This document shows positions 55,455 through 63,105 of a stretch of DNA of 64,000 nucleotides, piece by piece (position 1 is the stretch's first letter; each line of letters starts with the position of its first letter). The stretch covers positions 62,001 to 126,000 of the forward strand of contig JADGJL010000010.1 in assembly GCA_027600665.1 (NCBI GenBank), given 5' to 3'. The notes beneath the pieces are model-generated. The model did not search any database and had not been told where the DNA came from. It was given only the letters and a program-made list of their open reading frames with translations. Origin of the DNA: Irineochytrium annulatum (lineage: Eukaryota; Chytridiomycota; Chytridiomycetes; Chytridiales; Chytridiaceae). A program made the position numbers and the translations under genes.

Positions 55455-56530
55455 TACGATTTGAATGTGATTATAACGAAGGTGCGCATGAACGCATTTT
55501 ACAAAAACTGATGGAAACCAATATGGAACAGACAAGCGGGTATGGCACGGATGAGCATTGCGAACGCGCGAGAATGCTTATTCGTCAGGCTTGTGACAAC
55601 GAGCAGGCTGATGTTCATTTTTTGGTTGGCGGTACACAGACGAACACAATAGTTATTGCCTCTATTTTGCGTCCATATCAAGGTGTGATTGCAGCGACCT
55701 CGGGACACATTGCGGTTCATGAGACTGGGGCTATCGAAGCAACGGGCCATAAGGTACTCACGGTTCCAAGTAAGGATGGAAAGATCACGCCTGAACAGGT
55801 TAGAGCAGTCTATGATGCGCACATGAACGAGTCTTCACCGGAACATTGTGTACAGCCAGGTATGGTCTATATATCTCAGCCAACGGAGAACGGAACGATG
55901 TACAGCAAAGCAGAATTGCAAGCATTGCACGCAGTCAGCAGAGCATGTGGTCTGCCATTTTTCGTGGATGGAGCACGCCTTGGATATGCACTTGCCTCCC
56001 GTAATTGCGATATGACACTTCCTGATCTTGCGCGCTTGTGCGATGTATTTTACATCGGCGGAACCAAGATTGGAGCGTTGATGGGAGAAGCGGTCGTGAT
56101 CCTGAATGATGCGCTCAAACCAGATTTTCGTTATATGATCAAACAAAAAGGTGGCCTGCTTGCCAAAGGCAGATTGTTGGGGATTCAATTCGAAACTTTG
56201 TTCGAAGACGGCTTGTATCTTGAGATTTCCCATCATGCCGTGGATATGGCGTTGAGAATTCATGATTCACTCGAACAGCAGGGAGTACGCTTCCTGTATG
56301 ACTCACCAACCAACCAGCAGTTTCCGATTCTGCCCAATCTTTTGCTTGAGAAATTACGGAATGATTATACTTTCTCCTTCTGGGAAAAGGTTGATGATAC
56401 ACACAGTGCGGTGCGCTTTTGTACCAGTTGGGCAACCCGGCAGGAGAATGTGGATGCACTGACTCGTGATATTGCTCAATTATTGCATGAAGAGACTCGG
56501 ATTGAACAACGACTCGAAGTATTGGTATAA
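55451..56530 (+). CDS. Threonine aldolase / beta-eliminating lyase family PLP enzyme
   Basis: A 359-residue fold type I PLP enzyme. FVDGARLGYAL has the aspartate that binds the pyridine nitrogen and CDVFYIGGTKIGALMG the PLP lysine; the N-terminal MEQTSGYGTDEHCERARMLI segment is typical of low-specificity L-threonine aldolases. It would cleave beta-hydroxy amino acids to glycine and an aldehyde. It is translationally coupled to the MarR gene, and a terminator follows. Activity on another beta-substituted amino acid is possible. Confidence 0.87.
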   Translation: MIRFECDYNEGAHERILQKLMETNMEQTSGYGTDEHCERARMLIRQACDNEQADVHFLVGGTQTNTIVIASILRPYQGVIAATSGHIAVHETGAIEATGHKVLTVPSKDGKITPEQVRAVYDAHMNESSPEHCVQPGMVYISQPTENGTMYSKAELQALHAVSRACGLPFFVDGARLGYALASRNCDMTLPDLARLCDVFYIGGTKIGALMGEAVVILNDALKPDFRYMIKQKGGLLAKGRLLGIQFETLFEDGLYLEISHHAVDMALRIHDSLEQQGVRFLYDSPTNQQFPILPNLLLEKLRNDYTFSFWEKVDDTHSAVRFCTSWATRQENVDALTRDIAQLLHEETRIEQRLEVLV

Positions 56531-56553
56531 CTTTGCAAATATTAATGTTACTT

Positions 56554-56583
56554 AAGGACAACCGCGACAGGTTGTCCTTTTTC
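56554..56583 (+). terminator. Rho-independent terminator
   Basis: AAGGACAACC and GGTTGTCCTT around GCGACA, followed by TTTT. Confidence 0.85.
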
Positions 56584-56669
56584 GTATGTTTTTCGTGAAT
56601 TGACAGTTCTCTTATATTAAAGCTATTATAGATATAATATATCCTTAATTGAGGAGGAGATTGTATTCT

Positions 56670-57449
56670 ATGCATAACGGACATTTATCCGGTCAAACGA
56701 ACGAATCGTGGAGTGGTCATTCTGCTCCTTTTACAGCGTTACAGGAAACACCGATCTTAACCTTGCTCCAGCCGTCCCATGGAGAACGAATCCTTGATGT
56801 GGGTTGCGGGAATGGGGATCTGACAGCCAAAATTGCAGCCGCAGGAGCGCTCACAACAGGCATTGATTTTTCGAAGGAGACAATTAGGCAAGCTAAACAG
56901 AAATATCCTGATATGAATATTCAAGTCGCTAATGCCTGTCATTATCGGTCTGAAGAGCCGTTTGATGCGGTCTTCTCTCATGCTGTTCTGCATTGGATAA
57001 AGGATGCCCCAGCTGTAGTGCAATCCATATACTTAGCGCTTAAGACGGGCGGACGATTCGTGGCAGAGTTTGCCGGAAGTGGCAATACGGCTATTTTAAT
57101 AGCAGCGGTACGGGAAGAACTTCATACCCGTGGATACGAATGGGAAGGCCGGAATCCATGGTATCACCCTACCATTGGCGAATATACTAGTCTTCTGGAG
57201 CAAAACGGATTTCGAGTTAGTCTGGCCCAGCATGTTGACCAATTTACTCCGTTCAAGCCAGGAGCCAGAAAGTGGTTGGACAGCTTTGCAGAGTATTTAT
57301 TCAGTGGTATCGCACCTGCGGAACAGGATGTTATTATGGAAGCTGTAGAGAAAAAAGTACAGCTACAACTGATGCGGGATGGACAATGGTATTTGGACAG
57401 AAGCCGACTGCGAGTGGTAGCCATGAAGGAATCGGGGAATGCGGTATGA
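56670..57449 (+). CDS. Class I SAM-dependent methyltransferase
   Basis: A 259-residue methyltransferase. Motif I is ILDVGCGNGDLTAKIAAAG, the acidic residue for the ribose is in TTGIDFSKETI, and motif IV is FDAVFSHAVLHWIKD. It is like trans-aconitate methyltransferases, but the acceptor cannot be told. ATG 56670 lies 11 bp after GAGGAGGA; the TTG at 56649 overlaps that site. Its stop overlaps the start of the pentapeptide gene. Confidence 0.86.
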   Translation: MHNGHLSGQTNESWSGHSAPFTALQETPILTLLQPSHGERILDVGCGNGDLTAKIAAAGALTTGIDFSKETIRQAKQKYPDMNIQVANACHYRSEEPFDAVFSHAVLHWIKDAPAVVQSIYLALKTGGRFVAEFAGSGNTAILIAAVREELHTRGYEWEGRNPWYHPTIGEYTSLLEQNGFRVSLAQHVDQFTPFKPGARKWLDSFAEYLFSGIAPAEQDVIMEAVEKKVQLQLMRDGQWYLDRSRLRVVAMKESGNAV

Positions 57450-58075
57450 AAGTGGACAAACCCAAGCTTCAGGAGCAGTTGCTCGAACCGGAAACGATTG
57501 GTTTTCTTGAATCCAAAATGGAGTATAAACACAAACTGATTGAGAACATGACTTTGGATCAACAGGAAACGAGTAAGGTTTCCTTTGAAAATGTTGTATT
57601 TAGACATGTGACGATCTCGGAGTCTGCCTTGGAACAATTCGAATTCACGGATGTCCGGTTCGAACACTGCGACTTCTCCAATGTCAATCTCTCTGGTGCC
57701 TTCATGCACCGAATCGAATGGCATAACTGCAAGTTTGTTGGAACGGATTTTTCCAATAGTCGCTTGCAAAATGTCAGTTTTTTTCATGGTCTAGGGGATT
57801 ACAGCAATTTCCGTTTTGCCCATCTGAAACAGGTCTCCTTCTCGGAATGTACCTTGATTGGTGCGGACTTTGCCTATCTGGCTCTTCAGAAGATGGAGTT
57901 CACTCAATGTAATATCGACCAAGCTTCCTTAACGGGGACCAAAATGAAAGATTTGGATCTTCGCGATTGCCAATTTGACTCCTTGGTGTTAACCATGGAA
58001 GACCTCAACGGTTGTGTGATTTCACCACATCAAGCCGCCACATTTGTAGGATTAATGGGTTTGATTATCAAATAA
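57446..58075 (+). CDS. Pentapeptide repeat protein, Qnr-like 2
   Basis: A 209-residue protein; I start at ATG 57446, which overlaps the methyltransferase stop by ATGA, although the frame is open further up. From about residue 45 it is built of pentapeptides with Phe or Leu centres (VRFEHCDFSNVNLSGAF, IGADFAYLALQKMEF), then a C-terminal HQAATF segment like that in Qnr proteins. The repeats are less regular than in the protein at 21024. Gyrase protection is possible but unproven. Confidence 0.78.
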   Translation: MKVDKPKLQEQLLEPETIGFLESKMEYKHKLIENMTLDQQETSKVSFENVVFRHVTISESALEQFEFTDVRFEHCDFSNVNLSGAFMHRIEWHNCKFVGTDFSNSRLQNVSFFHGLGDYSNFRFAHLKQVSFSECTLIGADFAYLALQKMEFTQCNIDQASLTGTKMKDLDLRDCQFDSLVLTMEDLNGCVISPHQAATFVGLMGLIIK

Positions 58076-58098
58076 ATGGCATGATCACATTAACGGGG

Positions 58099-58126
58099 TT
58101 GCCAAGATAGTGGAAGTGTGTATAAT
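58099..58126 (+). promoter_or_regulatory. Promoter of the guanidine riboswitch transcript
   Basis: TTGCCA (58099-58104), 16 bp and TATAAT (58121-58126), about 20 bp before the riboswitch core. Confidence 0.55.
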
Positions 58127-58146
58127 TGGAGACACATTAGAATACA

Positions 58147-58244
58147 AACAGGTTTTCTAGGGTTCCGCGACGTATGTGTCGGTCTGGTCCGAGAGAAAAC
58201 CCGCAACCTGTTGGTTGTGCCACGGAGGGATAAAAGCCTGGGAG
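58147..58244 (+). ncRNA. Guanidine-I (ykkC) riboswitch aptamer
   Basis: The conserved words of the class are all present in order: TCTAGGGTTCCG, GGTCTGGTCCGAGAGAAA, GCCACGGAGGGATAAAAGCC, with the P1 and P3 stems between. It lies just before a ykkCD-type transporter pair, the standard target. Guanidinium binding should free the downstream genes from the terminator that overlaps its 3' side. Confidence 0.93.
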
Positions 58245-58284
58245 ATGAACTGCGATATGCAGTTTGTTTCCCGGGCTTTTTTTG
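58234..58284 (+). terminator. Riboswitch-controlled terminator
   Basis: AAGCCTGGGA and TCCCGGGCTT pair with an inner hairpin AACTGC/GCAGTT, followed by TTTTTTT. The left arm is part of the aptamer, so ligand binding and termination exclude each other. Confidence 0.88.
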
Positions 58285-58347
58285 TTTTTCGCTAATGAAC
58301 CCTTACAGGTTGTACAAAAAATGTAGTAGAGAAGGAGTGTTTCAGGT

Positions 58348-58686
58348 ATGAATAAAAATTGGATGTCGGTTGTGATTGCTGCGTTGTTCGAAGTGGGTTG
58401 GGTCATTGGATTAAAACATGCCAGCGGGTTGCTGGAATGGAGTCTTACACTGGTTGCGATTATGATCAGCTTCAGCTTAATGATTGCAGCTTCGCGTACC
58501 TTGCCCGTGGGAACCGTATACGCAGTATTCGTTGGCCTAGGTACCGCTGGAACGGTGCTTGCAGAGATTCTTTTGTTTAATGCAAATGTGCAAACCGGAA
58601 AAATGATACTCATTGGTACACTTTTACTCGGCGTAATTGGTCTTAAAATGCTGAGTAAAGAGAAGAACAAGGAGGTGCAGCTATAA
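58348..58686 (+). CDS. ykkC: SMR family guanidinium exporter subunit YkkC
   Basis: A 112-residue SMR protein with four membrane helices. The conserved glutamate of helix 1 is in AALFEVGWVIGLKHA; TLPVGTVYAVFVGLGTAGTV is the conserved helix 3. The length and sequence match YkkC of Bacillus. Together with the next protein it should form a heterodimeric proton-coupled exporter of guanidinium, and the upstream guanidine-I riboswitch supports this. An AGAAGGAG site precedes the ATG. It overlaps the next gene by one base. Confidence 0.92.
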   Translation: MNKNWMSVVIAALFEVGWVIGLKHASGLLEWSLTLVAIMISFSLMIAASRTLPVGTVYAVFVGLGTAGTVLAEILLFNANVQTGKMILIGTLLLGVIGLKMLSKEKNKEVQL

Positions 58687-59000
58687 TGAACTGGGTGTTT
58701 CTTATCTTGGCAGGGGTATTTGAGATGATCGGCGTGCTAATGATAAACAAGTTGCACAAAGACCGTAATTTAATTTCACTCGTTCTATTGGTAGCCGGGT
58801 TTGGTTTAAGTTTTATGTTCCTGTCCCTTGCAATGGAAACTCTTCCGATGGGGACAGCATATGCGGTATGGACGGGAATCGGAGCCTCCGGCGGTGCCAT
58901 TCTGGGCATGGTGTTTTACGGAGAACCCCGAAATGCCCTAAGAATTCTGTTTATCGCTATGGTGCTCGGATCGGCAGTCGGTCTTAAATTGGTTAGTTAA
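58686..59000 (+). CDS. ykkD: SMR family guanidinium exporter subunit YkkD
   Basis: A 104-residue SMR protein with four membrane helices, the Glu of helix 1 in AGVFEMIGVLMINKL and helix 3 in ETLPMGTAYAVWTGIGASGG. It matches YkkD in length and in its order after YkkC. AAGGAGGTGCAG lies just upstream, inside the ykkC end. The pair works as one exporter under riboswitch control. Confidence 0.92.
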   Translation: MNWVFLILAGVFEMIGVLMINKLHKDRNLISLVLLVAGFGLSFMFLSLAMETLPMGTAYAVWTGIGASGGAILGMVFYGEPRNALRILFIAMVLGSAVGLKLVS

Positions 59001-59116
59001 ATAAGTAGAATTAAAAAGATAATGTACAGATTGCGTTTTTAATGTTATCCTTATACGTTACGTGTGAAATAAAAGATGCGTCTTATTGATAGATGTGCGT
59101 AAATGAAGGAGATAAC

Positions 59117-60544
59117 ATGACATTTAAGGACCTAAATATTATTCCCTCTATTATGGAAGGGTTAAGCAAAGCAAACTATACTAATCCTACGCCTATCCAG
59201 GAACAGGCCATTCCAGCTGTATTGGCTGGCAGAGACTTGCTGGGATGTGCACAGACCGGAACAGGCAAGACGGCAGCATTTTCGGTGCCGATCATTCAAT
59301 TATTAAGCGAAAGATCCAAAGGACAAGGATCAAAGTCCGCTCGACATATTCGTTCATTGATTTTGACACCAACAAGAGAGCTGGCAATTCAGATCGCCGA
59401 TAATATCAAAGTATATAGTCGGTATACGGACATCCGTTGTACGGCTATCGTTGGTGGTGTTTCGCAAAAAGTGCAAGAGCGGGCGCTGAATCAAGGTGCA
59501 GATATTATTATCGCAACACCTGGCAGATTGAACGATCTGATTAACCAGAAACGTATTGATCTGAAGATGGTTGAGATTCTCGTTCTGGATGAAGCAGACC
59601 GGATGTTGGACATGGGCTTTATTCATGATGTAAAAAGAATTATCGCCAAGATGCCGAACAAGAAGCAAACGCTGTTCTTCTCAGCGACCATGCCTCCTGA
59701 AATCACCAAGATGGTTAAAACGTTACTGGTTGATCCAGTCAAAGTCGAAATCACACCCGTATCTTCAACAGTAGACCGCATTGAGCAGTCTATATATTTG
59801 CTGGAAAATGGCAAAAAGCAGCAGATGTTGAATCAGATCCTGGAGGATAAATCCATCGTCACGGCATTGGTGTTCACACGCACGAAGCGCGGCGCTGACC
59901 GGGTTACACGTGATTTAGCCAAAGTGAATGTTACAGCACAAGCCATTCATGGCAACAAGTCTCAGAACGAGCGCCAGCGGGCACTGAACAATTTCAAGAG
60001 TGGGGCTACGCGAGTACTGGTGGCGACGGATATCGCAGCAAGAGGAATTGATGTGGAAGAACTGTCACATGTCATTAACTTTAACCTGCCTAACATTCCG
60101 GAAACGTATGTTCACCGTATTGGACGTACAGGTCGAGCAGGGAAAAGCGGGATGGCCATCTCATTCTGTGAGAAGGATGAACTTCCATTCCTGAAGGATA
60201 TCGAGAAAGTAATCAAGAAGACGATTCCTGAAGTTAAAGGTCATCCGTATCCGATGACAGGTGTACCTGTGTTTGAGAAAACCAGCAAAGCATCGGGCAG
60301 TAAACCTGCGTTCAACAAATCGGCAGCGGGCAAACCAGCCAAATCCAAGGCGAACCCGGCACGCAAGCCCAAATCCGAGTGGTTTGCCAAGAGTGGCAAA
60401 ACGACCAGTAGTCGTTCTAACGACGGTAGATCCAATAGCAATCGATCTAACAGCAGTAGCAGTCGATCGAACAGTAGTAGCAGTAAATCAAATAATGGTT
60501 CATTCAGCCGCAGCAGCAAAACAAGGAATGATAGAGCCAATTAA
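59117..60544 (+). CDS. DEAD-box ATP-dependent RNA helicase, RhlE/Csh type
   Basis: A 475-residue helicase with all the core motifs: the Q motif (NPTPIQEQAIP), AQTGTGKT, PTRELA, TPGR, DEAD in VLDEADRMLDMGF, SAT, ARGID and HRIGRTGR. The last ~100 residues are a low-complexity tail rich in Ser, Asn, Lys and Arg coded by near-repetitive AGC/AAC codons (about 60410-60510), which probably binds RNA. ATG 59117 follows GAAGGAG. It should unwind RNA in ribosome assembly, mRNA decay or cold adaptation. Confidence 0.93.
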   Translation: MTFKDLNIIPSIMEGLSKANYTNPTPIQEQAIPAVLAGRDLLGCAQTGTGKTAAFSVPIIQLLSERSKGQGSKSARHIRSLILTPTRELAIQIADNIKVYSRYTDIRCTAIVGGVSQKVQERALNQGADIIIATPGRLNDLINQKRIDLKMVEILVLDEADRMLDMGFIHDVKRIIAKMPNKKQTLFFSATMPPEITKMVKTLLVDPVKVEITPVSSTVDRIEQSIYLLENGKKQQMLNQILEDKSIVTALVFTRTKRGADRVTRDLAKVNVTAQAIHGNKSQNERQRALNNFKSGATRVLVATDIAARGIDVEELSHVINFNLPNIPETYVHRIGRTGRAGKSGMAISFCEKDELPFLKDIEKVIKKTIPEVKGHPYPMTGVPVFEKTSKASGSKPAFNKSAAGKPAKSKANPARKPKSEWFAKSGKTTSSRSNDGRSNSNRSNSSSSRSNSSSSKSNNGSFSRSSKTRNDRAN

Positions 60545-60563
60545 GACCTAAATAAACGCAGAT

Positions 60564-60598
60564 AAAACCTTCTTCATTCATATGGAGGAGGTTTTATT
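60564..60598 (+). terminator. Probable Rho-independent terminator
   Basis: AAAACCTTCTTC and GGAGGAGGTTTT pair with some G-U, followed by TTATT, just after the helicase stop. Confidence 0.6.
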
Positions 60599-60680
60599 AT
60601 GTATGTACAGAGAGCTTATTTACATACGAACTTACATTCGATATCATTATATCGTTCACGGGTAAAAGGGAGGTACTGAC

Positions 60681-61037
60681 TTGAAGGATACGATAATTAA
60701 GTACTGTTTGAACAAGAAAGGCGCGATCAAGGATTATCCATTTGGCCCTGATCCAGTCGCGATCAAGGTTGCGGGTAAGATGTTCGCGCTTATTTTTGAA
60801 AATAAAGAAAAGAACTGTCGCTTGAACTTAAAATGTGACCCGATTATTGCAGAGAATCTGAGAGAGCAGCATGAAGCTGTTCAACCAGGATATCATATGA
60901 ACAAAAAACACTGGAATACCATTACGTTGGATGGCTCCTTGTCAGATGAGGATGTCTACGTCATGATCGATCACTCGTATGAAATGGTTATCCAATCCCT
61001 TCCGAAAAGGGTTCGGGAATCTCTGGCCGAATCGTGA
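60681..61037 (+). CDS. MmcQ/YjbR family protein
   Basis: A 118-residue protein typical of the MmcQ/YjbR family: CLNKKGAIKDYPFGPDPVAIKV at the start (of which FGPD is conserved), KMFALI, NLKCDPIIAENLREQ, and PGYHMNKKHWNTITLDGSL. These are CyaY-like folds of unknown, perhaps DNA-binding, role. It starts with TTG 60681, 9 bp after AGGGAGGT. It is monocistronic or shares a transcript with the next gene. Confidence 0.87.
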   Translation: MKDTIIKYCLNKKGAIKDYPFGPDPVAIKVAGKMFALIFENKEKNCRLNLKCDPIIAENLREQHEAVQPGYHMNKKHWNTITLDGSLSDEDVYVMIDHSYEMVIQSLPKRVRESLAES

Positions 61038-61093
61038 GGCATTTCGCTCATATCAATGCCGATGGTCTGCTCGCCAAGTAGAATGAATATCTT

Positions 61094-61783
61094 ATGAAAA
61101 TGAAGACATACTTGAAGCCCATATGGGACCGTTATCTTGGAAATAAGCAAGATCGAACGGCCTTGTTCAACGTTGCATCCCTTGTTATCAATGCCTGGAT
61201 TGGGATAGGCAAGCTAGTCTTGGGGATATATCTCCTTTCCGGATGGTTCATCACAAATGCAGTGTATTATTTGATTCTGTGTATAGCCAAAGGCCAGGTG
61301 CTTCATCAATATAAAGTTGCCAAAGGTATGGTGTCTCCCCAAGAAAGATATTCTTTGGAGCTTGCGGTGTATAAACGCGGAGGTCTTTTTCTATGTTTTC
61401 TGGGCGTATCCTATTCGATCGTCTGTCTGCGAATGTATCTGATCGGTGATGCCTTCATATATAGCGGACTTATTGTATATATCGTAGCTATAGTCGCTTT
61501 TACCAAACTTGCTTTTGCCGTGTATGGTACTTGGGCTAATCGTCATCTACATAACCCAATTATATCTACATTGAAAATGATTAACTTCACCGATGCCATG
61601 GTATCCATCGTCGTGACACAAGCGACACTACTTACCATGCAAGCCTCACCTCTCGCTTTAAAAACCAGCAGCGTGTTTGGCATGGGGTGCAGCGTTTTAT
61701 TTTGTCTGATGGGGGTCTGGATGATGTTCCACAAGACAAAACAGTCAAGTATGGAGCAGGAGAGCGCATCCAACGAACAGTGA
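61094..61783 (+). CDS. Uncharacterised integral membrane protein
   Basis: A 229-residue protein with about six hydrophobic segments (first near residues 25-48, last near 190-212), separated by short basic loops, and a hydrophilic tail. I do not recognise a family. ATG 61094 and 61100 are both possible and neither has a strong ribosome binding site. The frame after its stop (61782-61901, another phase) reads like a protein end and is described among the findings. Confidence 0.7.
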   Translation: MKMKTYLKPIWDRYLGNKQDRTALFNVASLVINAWIGIGKLVLGIYLLSGWFITNAVYYLILCIAKGQVLHQYKVAKGMVSPQERYSLELAVYKRGGLFLCFLGVSYSIVCLRMYLIGDAFIYSGLIVYIVAIVAFTKLAFAVYGTWANRHLHNPIISTLKMINFTDAMVSIVVTQATLLTMQASPLALKTSSVFGMGCSVLFCLMGVWMMFHKTKQSSMEQESASNEQ

Positions 61784-61954
61784 GAAACTGGGGGAGCTTG
61801 ATATCTCGCATGAATATGCTGTCACAACGGAAGGTGGACTGGCAACGACAGTGGGGGAGGAAAATTACATCACTGTCTTGAATTCATTGGAGAATGAATG
61901 ATTCAAATTTCCGATTGTCGGATTCATTCTTAATGCAAATAAGGAGTGATATCT

Positions 61955-62839
61955 ATGGATCAACAGCAACAACTGGCCATGGTACAACAAATGCGTCAAA
62001 ATGTCGTCGGTACAGATGCAGCTCTTCAACCCAGCTCCACGTATGCCGTCACCGTAGAAGAAGTTATGATTCCTACGACGAAAGGTGATGCGCGTGTACT
62101 TGTGTATACACCGAATCGGGATCATTCCGCACCTCTGCCGGTTTTCTTCAATATGCATGGGGGTGGTTTCATCCTCGGACAAGCAGAGATGGATGATCCA
62201 TGGTGTCGTCTGATCGCTGATCGTGCTGATTGTGTGGTCGTGAATATCGATTACCGTCTTGCACCAGAGCACAAATTTCCAACCGCAGTCCATGAATGTT
62301 ATGACGTTGTAAAGTGGGTCCACGACAATCCGGAATCCTTCTCGGTGAACCCATCTCTATTCGCCATTGGTGGGCATAGTGCTGGGGGGAATCTTGCAGC
62401 AGCAGTGTGTTTGCTGAATCAGCAACGTGGTAGCGAGCTGCCGATTGTACTTCAGGTTATCGATTATGCCGTGTTGGATATAGCTACAGATCCGGCCGAG
62501 AAACCGAGTTATGAAGTAGCCATTCCTGCTGATATCGCCAGAACGTTCAACGCGATGTACCTTGAAACGCCACAAGATGCGCATGATCCGTTAGCGTCGC
62601 CTGTGCTTGCGACATCATTGCAGGGTCTCCCGGAAGTGTTGATCATTACGGCGGAGAAAGATTCACTGGCACAAGAAGCAAGAACATACGCAGCAAGGCT
62701 GGAAGAAAGCGGTGTGAAGGTGACCCATAAGGAGTATAAGGGAGCTGCTCATGGATTTACACATTTTGGCGATCTTCAGATAGCTGAGGATGCTTGGTAT
62801 CGGATGAGTGACAAGATCAGAGAAGCATTTTCCAAATAA
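61955..62839 (+). CDS. Alpha/beta hydrolase, HSL-type carboxylesterase
   Basis: A 294-residue esterase of the hormone-sensitive-lipase group. The oxyanion motif is FNMHGGGFILGQ, the nucleophile is Ser in GGHSAGGNLAAA, and the other triad members are Asp in ITAEKDSL and His in AAHGFTHF. The usual GDSAGG has His in place of Asp. ATG 61955 follows AAGGAG by 9 bp; a GTG at 61946 overlaps that site. It cleaves short-chain esters in the cytoplasm. Confidence 0.88.
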   Translation: MDQQQQLAMVQQMRQNVVGTDAALQPSSTYAVTVEEVMIPTTKGDARVLVYTPNRDHSAPLPVFFNMHGGGFILGQAEMDDPWCRLIADRADCVVVNIDYRLAPEHKFPTAVHECYDVVKWVHDNPESFSVNPSLFAIGGHSAGGNLAAAVCLLNQQRGSELPIVLQVIDYAVLDIATDPAEKPSYEVAIPADIARTFNAMYLETPQDAHDPLASPVLATSLQGLPEVLIITAEKDSLAQEARTYAARLEESGVKVTHKEYKGAAHGFTHFGDLQIAEDAWYRMSDKIREAFSK

Positions 62840-62916
62840 AGTACATTAGAGCGACGTGTAGAAAGAACTGGTAAGTGGTTAGATATCATTTGAGCAAGTT
62901 GTATAAAAGTTACCTT

Positions 62917-62943
62917 AAAGTCGCCTAATGGCGGCTTTTTTTG
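62917..62943 (+). terminator. Rho-independent terminator
   Basis: AAGTCGCC and GGCGGCTT with a TAAT loop, followed by TTTTTT, about 75 bp after the esterase stop. Confidence 0.8.
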
Positions 62944-62968
62944 AGTTCATTGGCGTGATTGCTCAATT

Positions 62969-62985
62969 GCTTGGTGAAACCAAGC
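62969..62985. other. Small perfect hairpin/palindrome
   Basis: GCTTGGT and ACCAAGC flank GAA, with no T run. It may be a regulator site upstream of the polyketide synthase. Confidence 0.35.
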
Positions 62986-63038
62986 TTCTGATCTTGCAGA
63001 TGTGTTAATAAACTGGATTAGGAGCCGTCTTGAGATTA

Positions 63039-63052
63039 TAACGATATCGTTA
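63039..63052. promoter_or_regulatory. Perfect palindrome upstream of the type III PKS gene
   Basis: TAACGATATCGTTA is a 14-bp perfect palindrome 54 bp before the start codon, the form typical of TetR or MarR dimer sites. No regulator gene is seen in the window next to it. Confidence 0.5.
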
Positions 63053-63105
63053 AGGGTAAGAGTGTTAAATTAGAGGAAATAATAACCAATACCAGGAGGT
63101 TTATT

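Noticed and set aside
60410..60510. Tandem DNA repeat at the end of the helicase gene
   Set aside because: It is the codon pattern of a Ser/Asn/Arg-rich tail within the reading frame, not a separate repeat element.
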